64,000 bases of DNA from Virgibacillus litoralis. GTDB taxonomy: Bacteria; Bacillota; Bacilli; Bacillales; Amphibacillaceae. Location of the stretch: assembly GCF_017873675.1 (NCBI RefSeq), contig NZ_JAGGKK010000003.1, forward strand, positions 185,086 to 249,085, given 5' to 3'. The notes beneath the pieces were generated by a model. That model saw only the letters and a list, made by a program, of their open reading frames with translations. It did not search any database and had not been told where the DNA came from. A program made the translations under genes and the position numbers. Below are positions 1 through 8,263 of the stretch, one piece after another (the stretch's first letter is position 1; every line of letters begins with the position of its first letter).

Positions 1-842
1 GCCTGATCATTACGGACGCATTAAATATGAATGCCATTACAGAACATTTTGGTTCAGTCGACGCAGTGATTCGTGCCGTTAAAGCAGGAACAGACATCGT
101 TCTTATGCCTGTAGGACTTGAAAAAGTTGCTGATGGACTTCTAAACGCAGTGGAAACTGGTGAGATTTCAGAGGAACGAATTGAAGCATCAGTTGAACGA
201 ATTCTAACCTTAAAAGTAAAACGGAAAATCATTAAATCAGAATCGCCAACACCAGTAGATGAAATCGTCGAAAATGCTGAAGAAGTTGTTGGAGCGGAAC
301 AACATAAGCAAGTAGAAACAGAAGTAGCCAATAAATCTATTACTTTACTTAAAAATGACAACGCACTTCCACTAGATCTATCTAATGATGAAAAAGTAGT
401 TGTAGTAGGTAATTCATTTGTTGACAGTTTATATAATGCCGTCAGCAAGCACCATCCAAACACAGAGGTTATCCAGACATCAGGACCATTAAATGATGAA
501 CAGCTTGCCCAGGTGCAGGACGCAAGCGCTGTAGTTGCTGGTACGTATACGTATAATGTAAGCGGCAGGTCAGAAGACAGTTCACAAATGCAAATGGTTA
601 ACCAACTAATTGAAGAAGCTTCTTCCCCTGTTATTGGAGTAGGAATTCGCAATCCATATGACATCATGGCCTATCCAGAAATCGATGGGTATCTAGCCCA
701 ATATGGATTCAGGGATGCAAGCTTTGAAGCAACTGCTGCATCACTATTTGGCGAGAACAATCCGACTGGTCTTTTACCAGTAACGATTCCTGGTGAAAAT
801 GGCGATGCATTATTCGAATTTGGATACGGGTTATCTTATTAA
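1..842 (+). CDS. nagZ: Beta-N-acetylglucosaminidase NagZ (GH3), 3' part only
   Basis: The gene enters from the left edge; reading codons from base 3 gives the C-terminal 279 residues. NagZ removes non-reducing GlcNAc from cell-wall muropeptides. The first residues read LIITDALNM, the GH3 nucleophile motif, and the Asp codon at 15-17 aligns with the family nucleophile. The second GH3 domain follows and ends in FGYGLSY, typical of two-domain Gram-positive NagZ such as B. subtilis YbbD. The first ATG seen, at 27, is internal and is not the start. namZ begins 24 bases downstream, as in the B. subtilis ybbD-ybbC pair, so the two are probably cotranscribed. The N-terminus and any signal peptide lie outside the window. 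Family assignment is very likely; the muropeptide substrate is inferred from context. Confidence 0.93.
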   Translation, partial: LIITDALNMNAITEHFGSVDAVIRAVKAGTDIVLMPVGLEKVADGLLNAVETGEISEERIEASVERILTLKVKRKIIKSESPTPVDEIVENAEEVVGAEQHKQVETEVANKSITLLKNDNALPLDLSNDEKVVVVGNSFVDSLYNAVSKHHPNTEVIQTSGPLNDEQLAQVQDASAVVAGTYTYNVSGRSEDSSQMQMVNQLIEEASSPVIGVGIRNPYDIMAYPEIDGYLAQYGFRDASFEATAASLFGENNPTGLLPVTIPGENGDALFEFGYGLSY

Positions 843-866
843 ACATAGAAAAGGAGCGTATTATTT

Positions 867-2132
867 ATGAGAAAATATCTAGTAACAATAGCAGCACTTC
901 TTTTTGTACTCGGTTCCTTAACCGCGGTCTATGCAAATAATGGCGATAACAATGGAAAAGCAAAAGGTAAAGATAAAAAGTTCGAGCTAGGCGTAGACGT
1001 TTTACTCGACGAACAAAAGGATTTAATTGAAGGTAAGCAAGTAGGACTAATTACTAACCCTACTGGAGTTGACAAGGATTTAAACAGTGTTGTTGATGTT
1101 TTACACAACGACCCTGATGTTGATTTAACAAAATTATACGGACCTGAGCACGGTGTACGTGGTAGTGCACAGGCTGGTGAATACGTCGATTATTATATTG
1201 ATGAAACAACTGGATTACCAGTATACAGTTTATATGGTGAAACAAGAAAGCCAACACCAGAAATGCTTGAGAATATTGATGTATTAGTTTTTGATATTCA
1301 GGATGTGGGAACAAGATTTTACACGTATATCTATACAATGGCTTATGCAATGGAAGCTGCACAGGAAAATGATATTCCATTCGTCGTACTAGATCGTCCG
1401 AACCCACAAGGTGGCGAAAAGGTACAGGGGCCAGTACTTGATCCAGAATACTCTTCATTTGTAGGTAAGTATCCTATTCCATTACGACATGGTATGACTG
1501 TCGGCGAACTTGCGAAGTTATTCAATAATGAATACGATATTGGAGCTGACCTAACTGTTGTTGAAATGAATGGCTGGAAACGTAATATGTATTATGACGA
1601 AACACCATTAGAATTTGTTATGCCATCACCTAATATGCCAACAACAGATACAGCTAATGTTTATCCAGGTGCAGCATTAGTTGAAGGAACAAACGCATCG
1701 GAAGGACGTGGAACAACTAAACCATTCGAATTGCTTGGAGCACCATATATTAATAGCACGGAGTTTGCAGCAACCTTAAATGAATTGCATTTGCCTGGTG
1801 TTGATTTCAGAGCAGCATCGTTCACACCTGCATTTTCCAAGCATAGTGGCACATTAAGTCATGGTGTACAAATTCACGTTACACACAAGCAATCATTTCA
1901 CCCAATAAAAACTGGTCTTCATATCGTTAAGACAATGCACGATATGTATCCAGAGGACTTCGCATTCCGTGCCGAGAACAGCGCTGGTGTATCATTTTTT
2001 GATTACCTCGTCGGAAATGGCTGGATTCGTGAAGCTATTGAAGAAGGTAAATCGGTAGAATATATGGAAGAACAATGGAAAGATGAATTAAATGAGTTTA
2101 AAAATATCCGAGAAGGGTATTTACTATATTAA
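867..2132 (+). CDS. namZ: Exo-beta-N-acetylmuramidase NamZ (DUF1343, GH171)
   Basis: This 421-residue protein matches the DUF1343/YbbC family, which in B. subtilis is the exo-N-acetylmuramidase NamZ that releases MurNAc from wall chains after NagZ has removed the GlcNAc. Visible family motifs are GPEHGVRG (about 95-102), LVFDIQDVGTRFYTY (about 138-152), DRPNPQGG (about 177-184) and PIPLRHGMTVGELA. Residues 1-23 form a signal peptide (MRKYLVTIAALLFVLGSLTAVYA), so the enzyme is exported; the next stretch is rich in Asn, Lys and Asp. The start is the first ATG after AAAAGGAGCG. It follows nagZ by 24 bases and ends at a strong terminator. Together with murQ on the other strand it defines a MurNAc salvage function. 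Confidence 0.93.
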   Translation: MRKYLVTIAALLFVLGSLTAVYANNGDNNGKAKGKDKKFELGVDVLLDEQKDLIEGKQVGLITNPTGVDKDLNSVVDVLHNDPDVDLTKLYGPEHGVRGSAQAGEYVDYYIDETTGLPVYSLYGETRKPTPEMLENIDVLVFDIQDVGTRFYTYIYTMAYAMEAAQENDIPFVVLDRPNPQGGEKVQGPVLDPEYSSFVGKYPIPLRHGMTVGELAKLFNNEYDIGADLTVVEMNGWKRNMYYDETPLEFVMPSPNMPTTDTANVYPGAALVEGTNASEGRGTTKPFELLGAPYINSTEFAATLNELHLPGVDFRAASFTPAFSKHSGTLSHGVQIHVTHKQSFHPIKTGLHIVKTMHDMYPEDFAFRAENSAGVSFFDYLVGNGWIREAIEEGKSVEYMEEQWKDELNEFKNIREGYLLY

Positions 2133-2161
2133 GAGTTGATAGTTACCCCCATAACTATAAA

Positions 2162-2197
2162 GGGTGTCCCAATACATTTGGGACACCCACTTTTTTT
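2162..2197 (+). terminator. Intrinsic terminator of nagZ-namZ
   Basis: A perfect 11-bp stem (GGGTGTCCCAA with TTGGGACACCC, loop TACAT) is followed by a seven-T tract at 2191-2197. It lies 30 bases after the namZ stop. Confidence 0.93.
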
Positions 2198-2454
2198 ATC
2201 CTTTTAGATGTATGTCATACGACCTTATTTCAGAATGATATTACCAAGGGGTGGTTTAGTAGAATAAGTCGAAATAAGCAATCTACAGGTGGAATGGAAC
2301 AAGCTTTTCCAAACAGTATCTTTACTACACCGGATAAAAGAAGTTCCTAATTGCATTTTATATTTTATAAAGGTATTTTTTCGTAAATTTTACTGCTCTA
2401 ACTCTCGCAATTGACATACACTCTTACGTAATATGGGAAAATGAAAGATTGCTA
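2198..2454. other. Intergenic stretch with no supported gene
   Basis: There is no ORF with a ribosome binding site and no recognisable RNA here. A short open stretch from ATG at 2209 stops after 18 codons. Nothing is called. Confidence 0.5.
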
Positions 2455-2690
2455 TGACACTGCTCCGGAAATACATTCCGCTTTCCGCGGGCAACGCTTC
2501 AGCTTCCTCGGAAGCAAGAATCGCTTCCTGCGGGAACTTCAGCTGTTGCTGCGACGAGCAGGAGGCTCGTGGTGAGCCCACTGCTAGGGAAAACACTGTG
2601 AAAGTTTCAGCTTGCACAGATGTCGCCTTTGTACCCGGAGTGGTGAAAGCGAGTATATTCCGATTGCGTGGTCAGAGAGCCACACAAACG
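2455..2690. repeat. GC-rich intergenic repeat with inverted ends (copy A)
   Basis: This block is far more GC-rich than its surroundings and carries many short inverted repeats. It begins CTCCGGAAATACATTCCGC and ends near GAAAGCGAGTATATTCCG, so the ends are imperfect inverted copies. Its left end resembles the element at 46270 (CGGAAATACAC). ORFs that cross it on both strands are compositional artefacts. Confidence 0.7.
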
Positions 2691-2762
2691 AAGATTACCC
2701 TTAATCGGTCGTAGTTCATATATTCTTATCAAAAACAACAATCGTTTAGAAAAAACCTTACT

Positions 2763-2797
2763 AAAAAAGCGGTAACCACAAAATAGTGGCTACCGCT
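2763..2797 (-). terminator. Terminator of the murQ / sugar ABC operon
   Basis: On minus, a 12-bp stem (AGCGGTAGCCAC with GTGGTTACCGCT, one G-U pair) is followed by six T. It lies 17 bases after the stop of the last permease gene. Confidence 0.92.
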
Positions 2798-2813
2798 CTT
2801 TGTTCATTTAAAA

Positions 2814-3656
2814 TTATCCTTTTATAGCTCCTTCTGTCATACCTTTCGCAATCCGCTGCTGGAAGATTGCATAAAGAATAATGACTGGAAGAATTGCAAT
2901 TACCAGACTTGCAAATAAAGTTCCCCAGGCATTTGTATACTGTGCTTCACTACTAATAAAATCAATCGCTAATGCCAGTGTATAGTTTCCTTCCGACTGA
3001 AGAAAGATTAATGCCATGAAATACTCATTCCAAAATTGGATTGCATTCATAATCGTAACCGTAATAATACCAGACATGGATAACGGCGTGATTATTTTCC
3101 ATAGAACACCGTATGGTGACATACCATCCATGGCAGCAGACTCTTCCAGCGATTTTGGAATCGTACTGATAAAACTTGTCAATACAAAAATAGAAAATGG
3201 AAGCTGACTTATTGCGTACACAATAGCAAGTCCAAAGATATTATCCAATAAATTAAACTGTTCCAACAGGAAGAATAGAGGGATCCAGCCGAGTACCATT
3301 GGAATCATCATCGCTGAAATATAAAGTGTAAATAAAAAGTTACTGCCTTTAAATCTGATTCTTTCAAGTGCATATGCAGTTGGAACCGCCAGCAATAACG
3401 TAAGTAAAGCGCCCACTACTGTTACAATTAAACTATTAAAAACACTTGTGTCTATATTATATTCTGACCATGCAGTAACGAAGTTTTGAATATTCCATGT
3501 CTCTGGAAAGCCCCATGGATTGGCATAAATCTCTGCGTTTGATTTAAATGAACCTATGAACATCCAGATAATCGGATAAAGTACAGCTATTGACCATAAT
3601 ATAAGTGGAATTCTTATTCCCGTTCTTGCTATAAATTGACCTACACTACGCTTCAC
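2814..3656 (-). CDS. Sugar ABC transporter permease, MalG/UgpE type
   Basis: This 280-residue membrane protein with about six helices belongs to the binding-protein-dependent (carbohydrate uptake type 1) permease family. The cytoplasmic EAA loop is visible as EESAAMDGMSPYGVLWKIITPLS (about 186-208), where an ATPase subunit docks. Start is GTG at 3656, eight bases after AAGGGGG; no better ATG exists. It is the last gene of the operon murQ, binding protein, permease, permease, and is closed by the terminator at 2763-2797. No MsmX-type ATPase gene is in the window, so a shared ATPase elsewhere is expected. The link to murQ suggests an amino sugar such as MurNAc or a GlcNAc-MurNAc fragment, but sequence alone does not show the substrate. 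Confidence 0.92.
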   Translation of the reverse strand: MKRSVGQFIARTGIRIPLILWSIAVLYPIIWMFIGSFKSNAEIYANPWGFPETWNIQNFVTAWSEYNIDTSVFNSLIVTVVGALLTLLLAVPTAYALERIRFKGSNFLFTLYISAMMIPMVLGWIPLFFLLEQFNLLDNIFGLAIVYAISQLPFSIFVLTSFISTIPKSLEESAAMDGMSPYGVLWKIITPLSMSGIITVTIMNAIQFWNEYFMALIFLQSEGNYTLALAIDFISSEAQYTNAWGTLFASLVIAILPVIILYAIFQQRIAKGMTEGAIKG

Positions 3657-3675
3657 TGGGTTTTCCCCCTTTCTA

Positions 3676-3839
3676 GGCAGTCAGGAAAGTATTAATACTT
3701 TCTTACTGCACATGTGCAACTAAGACTTTAAGCCATTAAAGATTTGGCGAAAAGCGAAGTATTCTACGCAATTAAGAAAGTTTAATTCCTTTCTTACTGC
3801 ATAAGTGCAACTAAGGCTTGGCGATAAGCCTAGTTTTCT
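3676..3839 (-). repeat. Two tandem copies of the dispersed TGCAGTAAG palindromic repeat (P1, P2)
   Basis: The gap between the two permease genes is filled by two copies, both reading on minus. Copy P1 (3676-3760) has the perfect palindrome GAAAGTATTAATACTTTC at 3685-3702 and then TTACTGCACATGTGCAAC. Copy P2 (3764-3839) has TTACTGCATAAGTGCAACTA and the small hairpin GGCTTggcgatAAGCC at 3815-3830. The same core occurs at 19458, 26618, 46624, 46875, 55768 and 63974. Confidence 0.8.
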
Positions 3840-4731
3840 AATATTCTACTTTTTCTCTTCGCATAAAGAACTGTAAAATTAATACAGTTATCAGAGAAAG
3901 AACTAAGATCATTACTCCGATTGTTGCACCATATCCAAAGTTGTATTGCTGAAATGCTTGCTGATAGAGATACGACCCCATAACGTGTGTAGAGTTATTC
4001 GGACCGCCTCCCGTCATGATTTGCACAATAATAAAGGAACCATTTAACGTTGTGATAACGATATATAAGATAGAAATTTTGATCTGTGGCCATACAAGTG
4101 GTAAGGTCACCTTCCAGAATTGCTGCCATTCATTTGCGCCATCTATTTCAGCCGCTTCATAAAAGCTTTTTGAAATATTAGCAATACCACCCATCAGTAA
4201 GAGCATGAATAATCCTATACCTGCCCAAATTGACGGAAGCACAAGACTTGGTAAGGCCCAATCCTCGCTGCCTAACCATGGCTTAGCCCAACTCTCCAAT
4301 CCAAGGAATTCAAGACCTGAATTAACAAGACCTAGACTAGGGTTATAAATAAACGTCCATAAAATACCAATTACAACGACAGACATTATATTCGGGAAGA
4401 AAAAGATGATACGGTAAAATGGCGCTTCTTTTATCTTTAATTGCGTTAATGCTACAGCAATAAACAAAGCCATAATCATAATACCGATAACCTTCGTGAC
4501 AACAAGAAAATAATCATGCCAGATTGTAGCGGGGATTATCTCATCTTTAAATAACTTTACATAGTTATCAAACCCAATAAACTCCTTAGCCTGTGACGAA
4601 CCTGACCATTCAAAGAAAGAATAGTATAGACCACTAAACAAAGGATATAGGGTAAAAATACTAAACATTATAAAAGTAGGTATAAGGCAAAAGGCAAGAA
4701 ATAGGTATTTTTGTTTTTTAGACTGTACCAT
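3838..4731 (-). CDS. Sugar ABC transporter permease, MalF/UgpA type
   Basis: This permease of 297 residues pairs with the gene at 2814. It has six predicted helices starting with YLFLAFCLIPTFIMFSIFTLYP and the EAA loop SFYEAAEIDGANEWQQFWKVTLPLVWP. I chose the ATG at 4731 rather than the upstream GTG at 4791: the longer form has no ribosome binding site, and its first codons would lie inside the strong hairpin at 4759-4799. The stop overlaps the edge of repeat copy P2. The gene sits between the binding protein and the second permease in one operon. Its role is transmembrane passage of a carbohydrate, probably a wall-derived amino sugar given murQ upstream; the substrate is inferred. Confidence 0.9.
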   Translation of the reverse strand: MVQSKKQKYLFLAFCLIPTFIMFSIFTLYPLFSGLYYSFFEWSGSSQAKEFIGFDNYVKLFKDEIIPATIWHDYFLVVTKVIGIMIMALFIAVALTQLKIKEAPFYRIIFFFPNIMSVVVIGILWTFIYNPSLGLVNSGLEFLGLESWAKPWLGSEDWALPSLVLPSIWAGIGLFMLLLMGGIANISKSFYEAAEIDGANEWQQFWKVTLPLVWPQIKISILYIVITTLNGSFIIVQIMTGGGPNNSTHVMGSYLYQQAFQQYNFGYGATIGVMILVLSLITVLILQFFMRREKVEY

Positions 4732-4758
4732 CCAATCACTCTTTCTAAAAAATAAATA

Positions 4759-4799
4759 TATGGAATGTAAAGCTATAGAAGCCCGCTTCACATTCCATA
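4759..4799 (-). promoter_or_regulatory. Intercistronic hairpin between binding-protein and permease genes
   Basis: A 15-bp stem (4759-4773 with 4785-4799; one position is G-U on the minus RNA) lies between the two genes and has no T tract. It probably protects the upstream message or limits read-through, giving more binding protein than permease. Confidence 0.7.
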
Positions 4800-4820
4800 C
4801 CGTTACTTAAACTCACTTAC

Positions 4821-6161
4821 TTATTGATTACGATATTCAGCAGCTGCTGCTTCTGCTTCTTCAACAAACTCTTCTGCTGTAATGTTCCCCAGCATTAGAG
4901 AAACAAGTGAATTACTAATAGGTGTCTCAAGATCTGAACTCATTGGATGTGGTTTATGATGAATTTGTACTTGTTCAGGGTCGTTAATCATCTCATTAGC
5001 ATCGATTAAATAACCAGGAACATTTTCGTTTGAAGCCAAATCCACACCTTGCAGATTCATAATTGCACCAGTATGCTCAGAGAATGACTTCGCATACTTT
5101 TTAGAATAAACAAAATCCACAAAAGCTTTAGCAGCTTCAGGATTCTCTGCCTCTTCAGCAATCGCTAATGGACGTAAATCCGGGACAATTGCCATTGGTT
5201 CACCTGCTTCTTGCATAGGTGAAGGAATAAATCCATAGTCGAAGTCTTCTGGCGTATCATTAGCCATTTCATTTGGCAGCCAGAAACCTACTGGGATAAA
5301 TGCATTATCATGAAGCAAGAAGTTCATTTGTGACTGTGTATGGTTCAATGCACCAAAACCAGGGTCAATGTAACCTTCTTCAGCCATTTTTTCTACCTTT
5401 TTCATAACGTTTAATACTGGTTCGCTAGTCCAAGCACCTTCAGCACCAGTGATGACATCATTTAATAACTCATCGCCACCAGCTGCACCAAATGCAGGAT
5501 ATAGCATACCTCTTAGGAAATAATAAGGGTGCTGTCCAGTCGTTACAAATGGAGCAATATCAGCAGAGTCCTGGATTTCTCCCATTGAACTCATAAAGCT
5601 ATCAAAATCTTTTGGTACTTCCCATCCTTGTTCTTCAAACCAGGCTTTGTCGTACCATGTACCCCATGTGTCAAATACTAATGGCAGACTGTAAATATCA
5701 CCATCATATTTAGCGGGCTCTACAATAAAGCTATCTAGAAGCGGTGTACCGTCTTCTAATTCAATATCTTTTACCCAGTCGGACAAGTTCATTAACTGTC
5801 CATCTTCAACCATTTGAGTTTCACTTGATCCGGCACCATCAATGTATACAACATCAGGTGGATCGTTTGAAACCCAACGGGATCTCATTTCTTCATTAAT
5901 ATTTGGACCAGCATGTTCAACAACTTCAACGTCAGGATACTCTTCTTTGAATTCTCCAATTACTTCTTTCCACCAAGAGTCACCATAACCGCCGACAAAG
6001 TATTGAATTTCCATTGTTCCATTTACTTCTCCGTCGTTCTTCACATCTTCATCAGTGCTGCCATCAGTTGATGAATCTCCACCATCATCTGAACAACCTA
6101 CTGCCAAAAGAAGCATAACAATGGCTACCCATACGAAAGGACTTTTAAATAACTTCTTCAA
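4821..6161 (-). CDS. Sugar ABC transporter substrate-binding lipoprotein
   Basis: This is a family 1 extracellular solute-binding protein of 446 residues. The N-terminus (LKKLFKSPFVWVAIVMLLLAVGCSDDGG) is a lipoprotein signal with lipobox AVGC, so the protein is lipid-anchored outside the membrane. Start is TTG at 6161, five bases after AAAGGGGGAAA; the ATG at 6203 has no ribosome binding site and would precede an improper signal peptide. A Ser/Asp/Gly-rich linker follows the Cys. It is the second gene of the murQ operon, 71 bases after murQ. Binding-protein family is clear; MurNAc or a related amino sugar is the likely ligand from context only. Confidence 0.9.
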   Translation of the reverse strand: MKKLFKSPFVWVAIVMLLLAVGCSDDGGDSSTDGSTDEDVKNDGEVNGTMEIQYFVGGYGDSWWKEVIGEFKEEYPDVEVVEHAGPNINEEMRSRWVSNDPPDVVYIDGAGSSETQMVEDGQLMNLSDWVKDIELEDGTPLLDSFIVEPAKYDGDIYSLPLVFDTWGTWYDKAWFEEQGWEVPKDFDSFMSSMGEIQDSADIAPFVTTGQHPYYFLRGMLYPAFGAAGGDELLNDVITGAEGAWTSEPVLNVMKKVEKMAEEGYIDPGFGALNHTQSQMNFLLHDNAFIPVGFWLPNEMANDTPEDFDYGFIPSPMQEAGEPMAIVPDLRPLAIAEEAENPEAAKAFVDFVYSKKYAKSFSEHTGAIMNLQGVDLASNENVPGYLIDANEMINDPEQVQIHHKPHPMSSDLETPISNSLVSLMLGNITAEEFVEEAEAAAAEYRNQ

Positions 6162-6232
6162 TCTAATTTCCCCCTTTGTATTAATTAATATATATGAAAC
6201 CATTAATAGTATATGAAACTATCAATGTTGTT

Positions 6233-7150
6233 TCAGGCATTGCGTTGCATAGCATAATCAATTGCATCCCGAACATAACCATTACTATACTCGATTGCAT
6301 CCATGGCTTCCGGGTATGTAACACCTCCTTTAATCATCACAATTGCAGGCTTAACCTCATTTTTAGTGGTTTTAAGAGTTTCTTCAGCTTCTTCATAAGA
6401 AACATTGGTAATTTCAATAATCGTACGCTTTGCTCGTTCCATTAGTTTGTAATTGCTTGCATGAACATCAACCATAAGATTTTCATGTACTTTACCAAGC
6501 TTAACCATCGTTGTTGTACTTATCATGTTCAGCACCATTTTATGGGCTGTTGCTGCCTTCATTCGTGTAGAACCCGTTAATACTTCCGGGCCAACAACTA
6601 CCTCTATATCACAATCGGCAAATTGGCTTATCAATGAACCTTCATTACATGATAACGAAACCGTGTAAGCACCAATTTCTCGTGCATATTTTAGTGCACC
6701 AATCGGATATGGCGTTCGTCCACTGGCAGTAATTCCAATTACAACGTCTTTAGCAGTGAGGTTTTTTGCTTTAACATCAGCAGCCCCTTGTGTTTCATCA
6801 TCCTCTGACCCTTCTACTGCACTGAAGAATGCTCCATTTCCACCAGCCATAACGGTTTGCACCATATCCGGCGGGGTCATGAAAGTTGGCGGACATTCAG
6901 ATGCATCGATTACACCAAGTCGCCCACTCGTGCCAGCACCTACGTATAAAAGTCGTCCACCATCTGCCAGTGCTTTATAAATATGTTCAATTGCCTTATC
7001 GACTTTAGGCAAAACTGTTTCAACTGCTGTTGCCACTTTCCGATCTTCATTGTTAATCGTCTTTAAGATTTCCATAGTTGACATTTGATCAAGCTGCATA
7101 CTTTTTTCATTTCGCGTTTCGGTAGTTAACTTTGACAATTCCATTGGCAT
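6233..7150 (-). CDS. murQ: N-acetylmuramic acid 6-phosphate etherase MurQ
   Basis: MurQ cleaves the D-lactyl ether of MurNAc-6-phosphate to give GlcNAc-6-phosphate and D-lactate in the cytoplasm. The 305-residue length is normal. The SIS fold is visible with YVGAGTSGRLGVIDASECPP (about 69-88), the AVEGSEDD loop (about 111-118) and GSTRMKAATAHKMVLNM (about 190-206), all MurQ signatures. The start follows AGGAGAATTAC. It is the first gene of its operon, behind a consensus promoter, a cre box and possible RpiR operators (7200-7296). Unlike in B. subtilis no PTS MurP gene adjoins it; an ABC importer and separate kinases are present instead. Confidence 0.96.
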   Translation of the reverse strand: MPMELSKLTTETRNEKSMQLDQMSTMEILKTINNEDRKVATAVETVLPKVDKAIEHIYKALADGGRLLYVGAGTSGRLGVIDASECPPTFMTPPDMVQTVMAGGNGAFFSAVEGSEDDETQGAADVKAKNLTAKDVVIGITASGRTPYPIGALKYAREIGAYTVSLSCNEGSLISQFADCDIEVVVGPEVLTGSTRMKAATAHKMVLNMISTTTMVKLGKVHENLMVDVHASNYKLMERAKRTIIEITNVSYEEAEETLKTTKNEVKPAIVMIKGGVTYPEAMDAIEYSNGYVRDAIDYAMQRNA

Positions 7151-7199
7151 GTAATTCTCCTAACATTCACGTTGTAGATAATTTATTTAGTAGTTTTAT

Positions 7200-7296
7200 A
7201 AATTTTATTACGTAAAAGCGCTTTCAGTTATTTGATATAATTATAGTCCTAGTGAATTATTTTGTCAATAAAACGCAAAAATTTAGTAATAAAATT
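7200..7296 (-). promoter_or_regulatory. murQ promoter with cre box and flanking inverted repeats
   Basis: On minus, TTGACA (7268-7263) and TATAAT (7245-7240) are separated by exactly 17 bases, a perfect sigma-A promoter. A cre-like site, TGAAAGCGCTTTTA (7226-7213), lies just downstream of the start region and fits CcpA repression by roadblock. The 12-mer AAATTTTATTAC (7200-7211) recurs as its exact inverse GTAATAAAATTT (7285-7296), so one copy lies upstream of -35 and one downstream of the cre. These are good candidates for paired operators of one of the local RpiR regulators. Promoter and cre are strong calls; the operator role is inference. Confidence 0.85.
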
Positions 7297-7367
7297 TCAA
7301 TAAGCATAATCGTATTCTATTTTATGCTCCAAATAAGATGAAAATAGCCATTTTTTGAAAATAAAAA

Positions 7368-8243
7368 TCACTTTTTTTCCTTTGAGTCGTCTTCCCGTAA
7401 AAAGGAGACTGCCTCTCTTGTTTCATCTAAATGATGAATGGTTTCTTCATAATCCTCTGACGCTAAACACATTAATAAAATGTCTATTAAATGTAACTGG
7501 GCAATTCTGGAGGAAGTAGCACCACTTCTGAAAGTCGCCTCTTTTGCTGCAGAGGTATGCAACTGTATATCGGAGAATTTAGAGACTAATGAATTGCCAT
7601 ACTTTGTTATGCTAATCGTTGTTGATCTCTTATGTTGAGCAAGATCAAGTAATTTACTTACTTCTTTCGTGCTGCCTGAAAATGAAATACCGACTACCAC
7701 ATCATCTGGACCTTTATTGGCAATTGCGGTAGCTGCCATATGTACATCTGAAAAGGACTGAGCATTTTTATCAATACGAATAAACTTCTGTTCTGCATCT
7801 TTAGCTGCTATGTAAGAAGCGCCGAATCCAATAAATACAATGGATTTTGCATTTGATAATGCAGTTACAGCTTTCTTTAAATTCTTTTCACTCATAATAT
7901 CTACCGTTTCTTTAAGTGTTTGAATCGTATTGGATGTCACCTTATCGATAATATCTTTAAAACCCTCATTTCGTTCGATATCCCTGTATCCCTTCACTGA
8001 CCCGGCCTGTAAATCACCTGCTACACGGATTTTCAACTCTTGAAAACCATTGAATCCCAACGATTTACATAAACGGATGACAGCTGCACTGCTTGTTTGA
8101 CTTTTTTCTCCAAGCATTAATGCTGTAAGAAGAATTGATTCCTCTGGATTGTTCAAAATATATTCTGCTATTTTCTTCTCTGATGGCGGTAAACTATTGA
8201 CCATCTCTTTCAATATGACAAGTCCACCTTTTACATGCGACAC
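7368..8243 (-). CDS. RpiR/MurR-family transcriptional regulator (SIS domain)
   Basis: This 291-residue regulator has an N-terminal RpiR helix-turn-helix (about 1-80, with SEKKIAEYILNNPE and SSAAVIRLCKSLGFNGFQELK) and a C-terminal SIS sugar-phosphate domain (about 125-260, with GFGASYIAAKDAEQKF and VGISFSGSTKEV). Family members sense phosphosugars; MurR uses MurNAc-6-phosphate. Start is GTG at 8243 after GAAGGTG. It is the last gene of the long minus operon and stands directly before murQ, so control of the murQ promoter is likely. A second RpiR regulator heads the same operon (17014). Ligand and targets are inferred. Confidence 0.92.
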   Translation of the reverse strand: MSHVKGGLVILKEMVNSLPPSEKKIAEYILNNPEESILLTALMLGEKSQTSSAAVIRLCKSLGFNGFQELKIRVAGDLQAGSVKGYRDIERNEGFKDIIDKVTSNTIQTLKETVDIMSEKNLKKAVTALSNAKSIVFIGFGASYIAAKDAEQKFIRIDKNAQSFSDVHMAATAIANKGPDDVVVGISFSGSTKEVSKLLDLAQHKRSTTISITKYGNSLVSKFSDIQLHTSAAKEATFRSGATSSRIAQLHLIDILLMCLASEDYEETIHHLDETREAVSFLREDDSKEKK

Positions 8244-8263
8244 ACAATCACCTTCTCTTTTAA

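Noticed and set aside
2209..2345. Possible remnant of a protein gene after namZ
   Set aside because: Short open stretches in one frame are interrupted and match no family I recognise.
2454..2714. 86-codon plus-strand ORF (and a minus partner) in the GC-rich block
   Set aside because: It lies within repeat A, has no ribosome binding site and its composition follows the repeat.
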